Of a stretch of 64,000 nt of DNA, positions 27,733 through 36,917 are shown piece after piece. Under the pieces are notes generated by a model. That model was given only the letters and a program-made list of their open reading frames with translations. It searched no databases and was not told the DNA's origin. The stretch covers positions 6,944,001 through 7,008,000 of the forward strand of contig OY764903.1 of NCBI GenBank assembly GCA_963668605.1, read 5' to 3'. The DNA is from G963668605 sp963668605 (GTDB lineage Bacteria > Acidobacteriota > Terriglobia > Bryobacterales > Bryobacteraceae). A program made the translations under genes and the position numbers. How positions within the stretch are numbered: position 1 is the stretch's first letter; the number at the start of each line of letters is the position of its first letter.

Positions 27733-28575
27733 TCAGAGGTTGTTGCAGAACTCGATATCAGTGATGCGGAAGCGGATGCAGGTGAACTCGCCTGCATCCA
27801 ACTGCCAGGCGACTTCGATCGACGAGGGCACGCGGAAGCCGCCGAATTGGCGGTATTCTCTGTAACTGCCGGTCCAGGGCGTCAACTCCTGTTTTCCGCC
27901 GCCCAGGTCGCGGTAGCGGTTGGCGCTGATGCGCACGAATCTGCCTTCGTCGTCGATTTCAAAAACGGCGCTCACGGGCGGGCCGTCCTTCGAAAGCGTA
28001 GCGCGCGCCGAGCGCTCGTCGATGGCCTCCCATTGAACCGCCTCGCTAACGAAGCCGTAAGGGAACCATGCGAGTTCGGCGAGCCAGCGCAAGCGCGACG
28101 CTTGGTCGATCTGCGCGCCGCGAGCGTCGGCCATAGGGATCGCCGCACCAAATTTCACCAGCATATTTCCGTGGCCCGCGAGTAGGCAGTCGCGAGCATT
28201 GACGCGCAGTAGCGGGGCCAATCGCATGATCCCGTTCCAGACGAAGCCAGGAGCGCCCGCACTGAAATACTGCTCGCCCGTTACGGGAAACCAGCGTGCG
28301 CCGGGCTTCAATCGCATCTCGCCAGTGTGTCGCATGTGCACCGTCCGAATCGTCGGCGCGCCTTCCGGAATGGCATAGCGCAGGTGCCGGCGCACGGGCT
28401 CGGGCAGATCCTGCTCGCGCGCGGCAAATTGGACAGGACCAACCTCCGGCGCCACTCCGGAGAGCAAACGCGCAATGTCGCCGTGCACGAGTGAACGGAA
28501 TCGGCGGCGGACAATAAGCGCGACGGCAACACATGCGAACGCAATCGGCGCAAAGACGGAAAATCCGGTGAACAT
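27733..28575 (-). CDS. DUF6544 (DUF6920)-type membrane-anchored protein
   Basis: About 280 aa. A membrane helix at the N-terminus (FSVFAPIAFACVAVALIV) is followed by a soluble domain with VRRHLRYAIPEGAPTI, HTGEMRLKPGARWFPVTGEQYF, ELAWFPYGF and TPWTGSYREYRQFGGFRVPS. These resemble the DUF6544/6920 family, whose function is unknown. The start is ATG 28575 or a TTG at 28596, seven codons longer; neither has a clear ribosome site. The gene sits between the two receptor genes, facing copy 1. Confidence 0.72.
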   Translation of the reverse strand: MFTGFSVFAPIAFACVAVALIVRRRFRSLVHGDIARLLSGVAPEVGPVQFAAREQDLPEPVRRHLRYAIPEGAPTIRTVHMRHTGEMRLKPGARWFPVTGEQYFSAGAPGFVWNGIMRLAPLLRVNARDCLLAGHGNMLVKFGAAIPMADARGAQIDQASRLRWLAELAWFPYGFVSEAVQWEAIDERSARATLSKDGPPVSAVFEIDDEGRFVRISANRYRDLGGGKQELTPWTGSYREYRQFGGFRVPSSIEVAWQLDAGEFTCIRFRITDIEFCNNL

Positions 28576-28612
28576 GGGAAGACTCTTGATCAACAATGGA
28601 GGCCGGCTCCAA

Positions 28613-28663
28613 ATCTCAAGCTGATAAAACCGTCTTGCGAAAAATCTTGATCAGCTTAGAGAT
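28613..28663. repeat. Imperfect inverted repeat upstream of the DUF6544 gene
   Basis: The arms ATCTCAAGCTGAT (28613-28625) and ATCAGCTTAGAGAT (28650-28663) are complementary except for one bulged base. CTTGATCA occurs within the right-hand part (28646-28653) and again at 28585-28592, around the start of the DUF6544 gene. This could be an operator or an RNA hairpin in the leader; no function is demonstrated. Confidence 0.5.
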
Positions 28664-28936
28664 CCTGTTGGCCCTGCCCGGTTACCAGATTACCGGTTCC
28701 GCGCAGGCAAGTGGATACGTGCGGTGATCGGTCCGGCATACCGCGCCGCAAGGGCTTTGCCACGATGCTCTGTAATCTGCGGAATCACAGCAGGATTTAA
28801 CAACCAATGGATTTGGTCAGCCGCGACGCTTACGGATTTCGGATTTTCGAAAACGACAGACTTTGTGTGAAGGTGTTAAGTGGATTACCGCTGGGGAATT
28901 TGGGGTTGGTCCCCGTCGTTACAGCAGAGCGGATAA

Positions 28937-28969
28937 AGCCACTGCGGCGGAACTTGCGCCGCAGTGGCT
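28937..28969 (-). terminator. Hairpin downstream of the second receptor gene
   Basis: A perfect 12-base stem (28937-28948 with 28958-28969) and a 9-base loop lie 11 bases after the receptor stop codon on the minus strand. It is followed there by TTTA only, so it is either a terminator with a weak U-tract or a 3'-end stabiliser. Confidence 0.65.
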
Positions 28970-28980
28970 CAGACTACAGG

Positions 28981-31900
28981 TTAGAATACGAAGCGTGCGC
29001 CCAACTGAATTCGCCGTCCGGCGCCAGCGCTGCTCACGATGCCGAAGCCCGGGCCGCCGAAGGTCGATCCGGGATTCCCAAAATTCGGGTGATTGGTGAA
29101 GTTGAAGAACTCGCCGCGGAATTGAATTTTGCGATTCTCTCCGATCGGGAAGTTCCGCAGGATCGACATATCCAGATTAACCGTGCCGTCGGCGCGCAAG
29201 ATGTTCACGCCTTGGTTGCCGAACTTGAACTGCGCGGGCTGCGCAAACGCGCCGGTATCAAACCAACGATCGAGCGTCCGCTCCGAATTGGGAAGATTGG
29301 GATCTTTCAGCACGTCTGCCCGCTGCCCACCCGCCGAATTCACAAACGTATTGTTGACCTGCGTATTAACCGTGAATGGGTCGCCCGATTGCAGCGTCAG
29401 CAAGCCTCCCAGCGACCAGTTGCCTACCACCGCACCGAGCCAGTGCTTGTCGAGGAACTTCTTGCCTTTTCCTACAGGAAGGTCGTACATGCTGGTCACC
29501 GTCAACCGGTGACGGATATCGTTGCCGGTCGGGCCCCAGTCGGACCTGCGGTCGTAAAAGTTCGAGAACCCGATATCGTCGCCCAGCGAGCCGCCATCCG
29601 TGTAGTTGTTGAATGCCCGCGCCCATGTGTAGGTGCCGAGCACGCTGAAGCCTCTCTGGAACCGGCGCTCGAAGCGGGCCACCGCGGCGTAGTAGCGCGC
29701 GTCACCCAAAGTGGGACCCTGGATCAGAACATTCGAGAACTGGGGGAACGGACGGTCCGATTGCGTAGGCGTGCGGCCCGCCGCGATCGCCAGCGCGAGG
29801 CTTTCCGGCGTTACCTGGTTGAGGCTGATGTTGCCGCTCGGCAATTTGTGCGACAGGTTTCCCAGAAACGCTACTTCCACGAGCATGCCGCCCGGCAATT
29901 CGCGCTGGACGCTGAAGTTAAACATCTGCGAGTATCCGGTCCGGCGGCGCTGCTCAAAGAAAGTGACCTGCGTGGTCGGTTGCTGTCCCACGCGTACCGC
30001 TCCGAAGCTATCGTTGAGCGGCGCCTTGCCGAGGTTCAGAGTGAGGCCATCCTTCAGATAGAACGGCGCCGTGATCCCGTTATCGGGGCTGTTCAACGTC
30101 GCTGAGCGTTCAAAACCCAGCGAGTTGGCATTGGGTACGCCGGCATCGAAAGGATGGGCGGAGAAAAGGCCGTAACCGCCGCGGACCACCGTCTTTGCGG
30201 ACCCGAAAGGTTTCCACGCGAACCCGAAGCGCGGTGTGAAATTATTCCAATCGGTGTCATAAAATGAAGAGCGCCAGCCGTTCTGCCCCAGAAACTTGAC
30301 CACGCCCGGAGTGCCGCTGACCGGGTTGATCTGTGTGGTGTCAAAGGAATTGCCGCGGCTGTTGCGGTCGGTCATGGTGGTGTCGGTTTCCCAGCGGAGA
30401 CCGATGTTCAGCGTGAGATTGCGGGTGACGTTCCAATCATCCTGCGCGAACCCGGCGAGATACCAGCTATAGCGGTCCAGCAGTTCGGTCTCGCGGGCCG
30501 CAAAGCCGGTGACAAAACCGAGAAGCGCGGTCGCCACGCCGTTGCCGCTCGCGGTAACGCCCGGTTGCCCGGTGGGCTGCAGATTGAATGTGAACGCCCC
30601 GGCGGCTGTCGGCCGGTTGATCTCGTAATTCATTGAGGGTCTCAACTCCGCGCCAAACTTGAAGCTGTGCTTTCCATGGATCCACGACAGGTTGTTGACT
30701 ATCTGGTATTGCTGGATCGGAAGCTGCCGCCTTTCCTGAGCATTGGAGCCGATAGCGGCGACCCCGTTCAGATTGAATTGAGGAAAGTCGCCGTCCGCGA
30801 TGCCGCGAATTCCCAGAGTCGAGGCCCAGGGCCCGCCCAGCCCCAGTGCGTATGCGTGATTCACACGGTTCGAATACGTGAACCGGAAATCGTTGACGAG
30901 CGAAGCCGAGACGGTGCGCGTCCAGCTTCCATACCAATAGTTCTGGTGGCGAATTGTGGCAGTGGCTGTCTCGGCCGCTGGATTTGGGAAAACGCTCGTC
31001 AGGTTTGTGTCGTCGCTGTTGTACAAATAGCGTCCGTTGATGCGATCCCTTGAGCCGATGTTATGGTCAATCTTTGCCGTAAAGTTATTCCGCGTGAGTC
31101 CATTGACGTAGTTGCCGCGGAAGTTATTCGCCCCGGCGAGAGAATCTGGCGCCCGGTTGGCATCAGGATAGAACGGCATCAGCTTGACCGCCACCGGATC
31201 GAGCCGCGCGGCCGGGATGCGGTTGCCCGGAAACTGCGTGCGCACGAAGCGGCCCGCCACGTTCTGCGTAGAAGCCGGATCGTAGATCGGAATCAAGGCG
31301 CCGCGGGCATCGGTGCTCTGCGAAAAATCTCCGCCGCGCTGAACGGCCGTCGGCACAGTCAGGGTGCGGATCGCTCCATCGCGTCGGCGCGATCCCTCAT
31401 AGCCGAAAAAGAAAAATGTCTTGTCCTTGCCTTTGTATAGTTTGGGCAGCCAGACGGGGCCGCCGACGGTGCCGCCGAAGACGTTGTAACGGAGCGGCGC
31501 CTTCACTTTTTGGCCGTCCTGCACGGCGGCGAAGAAGTTGGCCGCGTCGAATTTCTGGTTGCGAATATACTCAAAGAAGGAACCATGCAGTTCATTGGTA
31601 CCGCTCTTGGTGGTCGCGATGATCACGCCGCCGTTGGAACCGCCATATTCGGCCGAGTATCCGTTGGCCAGGATTTTGACTTCCGCCACCGTCTCGACGG
31701 GCGGATCCAAATCCACCTGGCCGGCTCCGAGCCGCATATTCTGGCCCGTTCCGCCATCAATCCAGAACATCTGCGACTGCTGGCGGCTGCCAGCCAGCGA
31801 GAAATTCGGCTTCTGGCCGCTGTCGTAGCCGATAAACACGGCCGCCCCGACGCTCTGGATCAGATTCATGGACCGGCGGTCGCCAAGCGGAAGGTTTTCC

Positions 31901-32310
31901 ACACTTCGCGCTTCCACAAGTTGGCCCATCTCAGCGCTTCGCGTCTCAAGCAGCGAAGCGGTACCGGAAACTGTGACGCTCTCCGAAACGGCGCCTATCT
32001 CCAGGGAAACGTCCATTTCGAGATTCTGTCCAGTGGTGAGCGCGATCCCGGTTCGGACGAACCGGCGGAACCCCGTCTTCTCGGCCGCTATCTCATAAGC
32101 TCCGATACTGAGCTGGCGCAATGAGAACAGGCCTTCCATGTTTGTCGTGTAGACCGTCTTATTCTGCGTGGCCGTATTCGTGGCCGTGACCACGACGCCG
32201 GGAATTGCCGAGCCTTGCGCGTCCCGTACGATACCAGTAACAGTGGCGGTCGGAGACTGTGCTAAAAGTGCTGCAACAAGCGTGCAATAGAGAAAAGTGA
32301 AGCGAAACAT
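28981..32310 (-). CDS. Oar-like TonB-dependent receptor with carboxypeptidase-regulatory-like domain (copy 2)
   Basis: A 1109-aa outer-membrane protein of the same architecture as copy 1 but clearly diverged. Signal peptide (MFRFTFLYCTLVAALLAQ), regulatory-like domain (TVTGIVRDAQGSAIPGVVVTATN), plug region (MFWIDGGTGQNM, YSAEYGGSNGGVIIATTKSG) and a barrel ending GRRIQLGARFVF with terminal Phe. It is transcribed alone on the minus strand and divergent from the KDPG-type aldolase, suggesting a different ligand or regulation from copy 1. Confidence 0.9.
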   Translation of the reverse strand: MFRFTFLYCTLVAALLAQSPTATVTGIVRDAQGSAIPGVVVTATNTATQNKTVYTTNMEGLFSLRQLSIGAYEIAAEKTGFRRFVRTGIALTTGQNLEMDVSLEIGAVSESVTVSGTASLLETRSAEMGQLVEARSVENLPLGDRRSMNLIQSVGAAVFIGYDSGQKPNFSLAGSRQQSQMFWIDGGTGQNMRLGAGQVDLDPPVETVAEVKILANGYSAEYGGSNGGVIIATTKSGTNELHGSFFEYIRNQKFDAANFFAAVQDGQKVKAPLRYNVFGGTVGGPVWLPKLYKGKDKTFFFFGYEGSRRRDGAIRTLTVPTAVQRGGDFSQSTDARGALIPIYDPASTQNVAGRFVRTQFPGNRIPAARLDPVAVKLMPFYPDANRAPDSLAGANNFRGNYVNGLTRNNFTAKIDHNIGSRDRINGRYLYNSDDTNLTSVFPNPAAETATATIRHQNYWYGSWTRTVSASLVNDFRFTYSNRVNHAYALGLGGPWASTLGIRGIADGDFPQFNLNGVAAIGSNAQERRQLPIQQYQIVNNLSWIHGKHSFKFGAELRPSMNYEINRPTAAGAFTFNLQPTGQPGVTASGNGVATALLGFVTGFAARETELLDRYSWYLAGFAQDDWNVTRNLTLNIGLRWETDTTMTDRNSRGNSFDTTQINPVSGTPGVVKFLGQNGWRSSFYDTDWNNFTPRFGFAWKPFGSAKTVVRGGYGLFSAHPFDAGVPNANSLGFERSATLNSPDNGITAPFYLKDGLTLNLGKAPLNDSFGAVRVGQQPTTQVTFFEQRRRTGYSQMFNFSVQRELPGGMLVEVAFLGNLSHKLPSGNISLNQVTPESLALAIAAGRTPTQSDRPFPQFSNVLIQGPTLGDARYYAAVARFERRFQRGFSVLGTYTWARAFNNYTDGGSLGDDIGFSNFYDRRSDWGPTGNDIRHRLTVTSMYDLPVGKGKKFLDKHWLGAVVGNWSLGGLLTLQSGDPFTVNTQVNNTFVNSAGGQRADVLKDPNLPNSERTLDRWFDTGAFAQPAQFKFGNQGVNILRADGTVNLDMSILRNFPIGENRKIQFRGEFFNFTNHPNFGNPGSTFGGPGFGIVSSAGAGRRIQLGARFVF

Positions 32311-32415
32311 GTTGGCAGCATATCATATTGCGAATACCGGATAATTTAGTCCACGATCCCCAGCCGTCTGTGGGCTCCCATTTTTAGTGGGCAGCAGATG
32401 CCCAGCGGGAGGCTT

Positions 32416-32424
32416 TGCTAAGAT
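32416..32424 (+). promoter_or_regulatory. Extended -10 element immediately before the aldolase gene
   Basis: TGCTAAGAT fits TGnTAnnnT. The hexamer ends 9 bases before the ATG at 32434, so a transcript from it would have a leader of only a few bases. No good -35 and only a weak AAAGAG as ribosome site. The rest of the 123-base divergent gap to the receptor gene shows nothing definite. Confidence 0.35.
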
Positions 32425-32433
32425 CAAAGAGTC

Positions 32434-33090
32434 ATGAAAAAAGAGACTATCCTATCGTTTATCCGTGATATCGGCATTGTGCCGGTCGTGCGCACCAACA
32501 GCGCCGACAGCGCCGTGAAGGCCATCGAAGCCATCTACCGGGGCGGCATTCGCGCCGCCGAAATCACGATGACGGTACCGGGTGCGATCAAGGCTCTCGA
32601 GAAGGTGGCGGACCTGTTCGGCGACAAGATCGTTCTGGGCGCCGGCACGGTGCTCGATCCCGAGACTGCACGGGCCTGCATTCTGGCTGGCGCGGAGTTC
32701 TTCGTCACGCCGTCGCTCAAGATCTCCACCATCGAAATGGCCCGGCGCTACAGCAAGGTGGTTTGCCCCGGTGCGCTGACGCCAACCGAAGTGCTCACGG
32801 CGTGGGAGGCCGGCGCGGACATCGTCAAAGTCTTCCCGTGCGGCAATGTCGGCGGAGCCAAGTACATCAAGGCGCTCAAAGGACCGTTCCCGCAGATCGA
32901 GATGATCCCGACCGGCGGAGTAAACCTCGACACCGCGGCCGATTTTCTCAAGGCCGGAGCCTGCGCCATCGCGGTCGGCGGCGAACTGGTCGACGCCAAG
33001 ACGATCGCCGAGGGCCGGTATGAAGTGATCGAAGCGCGCGCCAAGCAGTATCTCGACGTGGTAGCCAAAGCGCGCGCGGAGATGAAATAG
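32434..33090 (+). CDS. eda: 2-dehydro-3-deoxy-phosphogluconate aldolase (KDPG/KDPGal aldolase family)
   Basis: A 218-aa class I aldolase. Signature residues are present: the catalytic Glu in AEITMTVPGA near residue 43, the Schiff-base Lys in ADIVKVFPC near residue 134, and phosphate-binding GGVN and GGELVD loops. It cleaves KDPG (or the galactose epimer) to pyruvate and glyceraldehyde-3-phosphate. With the galactonate-dehydratase-like gene nearby it could complete a De Ley-Doudoroff-type route, though a kinase is not in the window. Confidence 0.93.
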   Translation: MKKETILSFIRDIGIVPVVRTNSADSAVKAIEAIYRGGIRAAEITMTVPGAIKALEKVADLFGDKIVLGAGTVLDPETARACILAGAEFFVTPSLKISTIEMARRYSKVVCPGALTPTEVLTAWEAGADIVKVFPCGNVGGAKYIKALKGPFPQIEMIPTGGVNLDTAADFLKAGACAIAVGGELVDAKTIAEGRYEVIEARAKQYLDVVAKARAEMK

Positions 33091-33111
33091 ACCTGTTACA
33101 CTGAGGGGCCA

Positions 33112-33282
33112 ATGGCTGTCAGCAAAGATCTCTTGGAAATTCTAGTCTGCCCGGCTTGCCGGGCGCCGCTCACCCTTGTTCACGACGATCAGGGATTGAA
33201 GTGCGCCGAATGCAAACGAGTCTATCCGATTCGCGAAGACATCCCGGTGATGTTGATCGACGAAGCGCTGGTGGAAGAGTAG
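33112..33282 (+). CDS. Trm112-like zinc-ribbon protein (YcaR/UPF0434 family)
   Basis: A 56-aa protein with a typical Trm112p-like layout: SKDLLEILVCPACRAPL, then CAECKRVYPIREDIPVMLIDEA. The four cysteines form one zinc ribbon. Eukaryotic Trm112 activates methyltransferases; the bacterial proteins often accompany lipopolysaccharide genes, as here before a GT9 glycosyltransferase and an MsbA-like exporter. Confidence 0.9.
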   Translation: MAVSKDLLEILVCPACRAPLTLVHDDQGLKCAECKRVYPIREDIPVMLIDEALVEE

Positions 33283-33295
33283 TCCGGCGTTCAGG

Positions 33296-34204
33296 ATGGA
33301 CAGAGTTGTCGATTGTCTGCCTCGCGGAGCGAAGGTGGCCGTCGTACGTCTTCGCTCGTTGGGGGATTGTGTTCTCACCACGCCCGCGATCGCGCTGCTA
33401 AAGCGCTATCGCCCTGATTTCTCCATTGCCGTAGTTGTGGAAGAGCGCTTCGCGCCGGTGTTTGAAGGGAATCCGGATGTGGCCCGCGTGCTTACTCCGC
33501 ATCTCTGGCCGCTGCTCGCCTGGCGTCCACGCTTGTGCATTAATTTCCATGGTGGCACGCGCAGCCTCGTGCTTACTGAACTCTGCGGCGCCGAGGCCAC
33601 GGCCGGTTTCGCGCACTATCGCGCGGCGTGGGCTTACAGCATCCAGATCCCGCGCGCGCAGGAGATCCTGGGAGTCGAACGCACGGTCCATACGGCCGAA
33701 CATTTGGCCTCAGCCATGTTTCATCTCGGAGTTCCAGAGACCGAAATTCCGCGAGCGCGGCTGTTCGCCCCGGAGTCTCCCGCGGCCGAGCCCTACGCCG
33801 TGATCCACGCCGTGGCCGCGACGCCGGAGAAGAGCTGGCGGGCAGACGGCTTTCTCGATGTAGCGAGGCATCTGCGCGCGCAAAAAATCGATCCCGTTTT
33901 TATCGGCGGCCCCGGCGATGACCTCAGCGCGTTTCGTGAATTCCGCACACTGGCCGGCGCGCCGCTTTCCGCGACGAAAACCCTGCTGCGCGGGGCCGCG
34001 CTTTTCGTCGGCAACGACAGTGGACCCGCCCACATGGCCGCAGCTTTCGATGTGCCTGTAGTTGTGATCTTCGGGCCGTCGGACCCCGTTGTCTGGGCGC
34101 CCTGGAAGGCACGAGCGGAAACGATCGTTGCCGATGGCCTCATCGGCAATGTGACTTCGCAACAGGTGCTCGCCGCCGTTGAGCGCCTGAGGACGCTCGC
34201 ATGA
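33296..34204 (+). CDS. Glycosyltransferase family 9 (heptosyltransferase-like)
   Basis: A 302-aa GT-B enzyme. N-terminal VRLRSLGDCVLTTPAIALLKRYRP is the GT9 acceptor-domain signature. The C-half has YAVIHAVAATPEKSWRADGF and the donor-binding FVGNDSGPAHMAAAFDVPVVVIFGPSDP. Likely adds a sugar to the lipopolysaccharide inner core at the cytoplasmic face. The stop overlaps the exporter start (ATGA). Confidence 0.92.
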   Translation: MDRVVDCLPRGAKVAVVRLRSLGDCVLTTPAIALLKRYRPDFSIAVVVEERFAPVFEGNPDVARVLTPHLWPLLAWRPRLCINFHGGTRSLVLTELCGAEATAGFAHYRAAWAYSIQIPRAQEILGVERTVHTAEHLASAMFHLGVPETEIPRARLFAPESPAAEPYAVIHAVAATPEKSWRADGFLDVARHLRAQKIDPVFIGGPGDDLSAFREFRTLAGAPLSATKTLLRGAALFVGNDSGPAHMAAAFDVPVVVIFGPSDPVVWAPWKARAETIVADGLIGNVTSQQVLAAVERLRTLA

Positions 34205-36030
34205 AAGACGTGGCCCGCATCCTGCGCTTCGTCCGCCCGTATTGGGCGCTCCTGATCGCGTCTGTTGTACTCATGGCGATCGTTGGCGCGATGCAGGCAC
34301 TTACTGCGCTGCTCATCAAGCCCGTCTTCGACAGCGCGCTCAATCCAGGCGCGCCGGATCTGCCCGTGCCGTTGTTCGCGGTGCCGGTGTTGGGCAAGCA
34401 AATCTACTTGCAGCAGTTGGTTCCCTCGTCCCTGCACAACATCTGGACGATCGTGGCCTGTTGCATTCTCGCCGTCTTCCTGGTGAAGGGAGTCTGCGAT
34501 TACCTCGGCAACTATCTGGTCAACCGCGTCGGCTATTCGGCCATCATGGATCTGCGCCAGACGATCTTCGAGAACGTACTGCGGCAGGACGCTGAATTTT
34601 ACGAGTTGAACACGACGGGCCGCTTGATGTCGTCGATCATGAACGATATCGAGAAAATTCAGGTAGCGACTTCGCACATTCTCGCCGACTGGCTGCGGCA
34701 AAGCTTCTCCGCCATCGGTCTGCTCTATGTCGTGCTGCAGACGGATTGGAAGCTCGCGTTGGTCAGTCTGACATTGTTGCCATTCGTGCTGATTCCGACG
34801 GCGCGCATCGGCAAGCGCATCCGGCGGAGTTCGCGCGCCGCGCAGGACGACGCCGGAAATCTGAACCAGATTTTGCAGGAGACGCTCAGCGGCCATGTTG
34901 TCGTGAAGTCGTTCGGCGGGGAAGATTACGAAGCCGCGCGTTTCCACCAGGCGGCGAAGCGGTTGCGCACGAGCAACCTTCGCTATGTCGCGCAACAGGC
35001 GCTGGCGTCGCCGATTATCGAATTCTTCGGCGCGCTCACGATTGTCGGACTGCTCAGCTACGCGCGCATCCAGATCAAGGCCGGCGCGATGACCACCGGC
35101 GAGTTCACCAGCTTCGTGATCGCGCTGCTGATGCTCTATGAGCCCGTCAAACGGCTCACCGGCATCCACAATATTTTTCAGCAGGCGCTGGGCGCGTCGC
35201 AGAAGGTGTTTGAATACCTCGACCGTGAAGTGCGCGTCCGCGAGAAGCCGGACGCCAGGCGCCTGGAGCGCTTCGAGCACGGCATCCTGTTCGACAATAT
35301 CAGCTTCCATTACCCGTCCTCGCCCGACGGATTTCTGCTCGAAGATGTGACGCTTGAGGTGAACGTGGGCGAAATTGTGGCGATTGTCGGGCCAAGCGGC
35401 GCGGGCAAATCGACGCTCGCCAGCCTGGTGCCGCGTTTCTACGACGTGACCGCCGGGCGCGTGCTGCTCGACGGGATCGATGTGAAGGACCTCACGCTCG
35501 CCTCGCTGCGCAGCAAGATCGGCATCGTCGCCCAGGATACGTTTCTGTTTAACGACACCGTCGCCGCCAATATCGGCTACGGGCATCCCGAAGCGGACCG
35601 CAAGGCTATCGAGGCGGCGGCACGCAACGCCCTCGCCGAAGAGTTCATCAACGCGCTGCCCGAAGGTTATGAGACTGTCATCGGCGAACGTGGAACCCGC
35701 CTGAGCGGAGGACAGCGCCAGCGCATCGCCATCGCCCGCGCCATCCTGCGTAACGCGCCGATCCTGATACTCGATGAGGCTACTTCGCACCTCGATACCG
35801 AGTCCGAGATGCTTGTGCAGCGCGCCCTGGCGAACCTGATGTCGAACCGCACTGTGATCGTGATTGCGCATCGGCTGTCTACCATCCGGCGCGCTGGAAA
35901 GATCGTTGTGATCGACCGCGGCCGGATTTGCGAGATCGGCTCCCACGAGGAGTTGGTCAGTCGCGGCGGCGTCTATCAACGGCTCCATGAACTCCAATTC
36001 CTGGAAGCCGATCCTCTGGTGAACCCATGA
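34201..36030 (+). CDS. msbA: MsbA-like lipid-exporting ABC transporter (fused permease and ATPase)
   Basis: A 609-aa half-transporter. Six membrane segments occupy about residues 15-310, then the ATPase with Walker A GPSGAGKST near residue 397, signature LSGGQRQRIAIARA and Walker B ILILDEATSHLDTES, followed by the switch His in IAHRLST. It probably flips lipid A-core or another lipid as a homodimer. It is coupled by ATGA overlaps to the GT9 gene upstream and yicC downstream. Confidence 0.92.
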   Translation: MKDVARILRFVRPYWALLIASVVLMAIVGAMQALTALLIKPVFDSALNPGAPDLPVPLFAVPVLGKQIYLQQLVPSSLHNIWTIVACCILAVFLVKGVCDYLGNYLVNRVGYSAIMDLRQTIFENVLRQDAEFYELNTTGRLMSSIMNDIEKIQVATSHILADWLRQSFSAIGLLYVVLQTDWKLALVSLTLLPFVLIPTARIGKRIRRSSRAAQDDAGNLNQILQETLSGHVVVKSFGGEDYEAARFHQAAKRLRTSNLRYVAQQALASPIIEFFGALTIVGLLSYARIQIKAGAMTTGEFTSFVIALLMLYEPVKRLTGIHNIFQQALGASQKVFEYLDREVRVREKPDARRLERFEHGILFDNISFHYPSSPDGFLLEDVTLEVNVGEIVAIVGPSGAGKSTLASLVPRFYDVTAGRVLLDGIDVKDLTLASLRSKIGIVAQDTFLFNDTVAANIGYGHPEADRKAIEAAARNALAEEFINALPEGYETVIGERGTRLSGGQRQRIAIARAILRNAPILILDEATSHLDTESEMLVQRALANLMSNRTVIVIAHRLSTIRRAGKIVVIDRGRICEIGSHEELVSRGGVYQRLHELQFLEADPLVNP

Positions 36031-36917
36031 TCCGAAGTATGACGGGCTATGCCCGCGTTCGTAAACCACTGGCCGACGGCGAGATCGCGCTCAGCATCAA
36101 GAGCCTGAATCACCGTGGCCTCGATCTTCACTTCCATCTGCCGTCCGAATTCGACCCGTTCGAAGCGGCGCTACGCGCTACGGTCAAGCGATTCATAGCG
36201 CGCGGGCATCTGGACATCCGCATCTCGCGCGGCCAGGCACAGGCCGCCGCGGCTGCGAGTTGGAATCGGGAAGCGGTGGAAGCCTATCTGGGCGCGTTTC
36301 GGCAGATTTCAGCCGCGTATGGTCTCTCCGGCCAGCCCGATTTGAATTCAGCACTGCGCATCCCCGGCATGCTCGGCGACAGTTCCGACGTCGAACCCGA
36401 CCCGCAGACCGAGGCCATGCTCGTGGAAATGATGACCGAGGCGATCGGCATTCTAAACGACTTCCGCATGCGCGAAGGGAGCGAACTCGCCTCTGTCATG
36501 CTCGAACGCAACGCCGCGATCCGGCAGGCCGCCGCCCGCATGGAGGAGATCCGCTCACGCGCGCTGCCCGCGTTTCAAGCGCGGCTGGAAGAACGCTTGC
36601 GCGAGTTGCTCGAGGGTGTCAACGTCGAGCCGCAGCGCCTGACCCAGGAAGCCGCTATCTTGGCCGACCGCAGCGACATTGGCGAAGAGATCGCCCGGCT
36701 CAAGATCCACTCTGGTCAACTGCAGGCGCTAATCGAAGGCGGCGGCGAAGTCGGCAAGAAGCTGGATTTCCTGCTGCAGGAGCTGAACCGTGAAACCAAC
36801 ACGGTGCTTTCTAAAACCAACGGAATCGGCGAGACCGGAATCGATCTGGCCGAACTCGCTCTGGCCGTGAAGTCCGACATCGAAAAAATCCGCGAACAGG
36901 CATTGAACATCGAATGA
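36027..36917 (+). CDS. yicC: YicC family protein (putative endoribonuclease)
   Basis: A 296-aa protein with both YicC domains: the N-terminal MIRSMTGYARVRKPLADGEI and SLNHRGLDLHFHLP blocks, and the C-terminal DUF1732 block with DIGEEIARLKIHSGQL, GKKLDFLLQELNRETNT and KSDIEKIREQ. YicC has been reported to be an RNase acting on small RNAs. The yicC-gmk-rpoZ-coaBC order is a widespread conserved neighbourhood. ATGA overlap with gmk. Confidence 0.96.
   Translation: MIRSMTGYARVRKPLADGEIALSIKSLNHRGLDLHFHLPSEFDPFEAALRATVKRFIARGHLDIRISRGQAQAAAAASWNREAVEAYLGAFRQISAAYGLSGQPDLNSALRIPGMLGDSSDVEPDPQTEAMLVEMMTEAIGILNDFRMREGSELASVMLERNAAIRQAAARMEEIRSRALPAFQARLEERLRELLEGVNVEPQRLTQEAAILADRSDIGEEIARLKIHSGQLQALIEGGGEVGKKLDFLLQELNRETNTVLSKTNGIGETGIDLAELALAVKSDIEKIREQALNIE

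Larger units (their letters stand above)
28576..28980. other. Intergenic region between the DUF6544 gene and the second receptor
   Basis: About 400 bases without a credible gene. It holds the TTG alternative start of the DUF6544 gene, an imperfect inverted repeat (28613-28663), and a strong hairpin (28937-28969) just past the stop of receptor copy 2. A reading frame opening at 28807 runs antisense into the receptor gene and has no support. The middle (28664-28936) shows nothing recognisable. Confidence 0.6.

Noticed and set aside
28807..30105. 432-codon plus-strand frame across the second receptor
   Set aside because: Antisense to a convincing outer-membrane receptor, without ribosome site or domain signature.
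33793..36069. 758-codon open frame on the minus strand, antisense to the GT9 and ABC exporter genes
   Set aside because: A high-GC shadow frame. The plus-strand genes have clear family motifs and overlapping starts; the antisense translation is Arg/His/Asp-rich with no recognisable domain.
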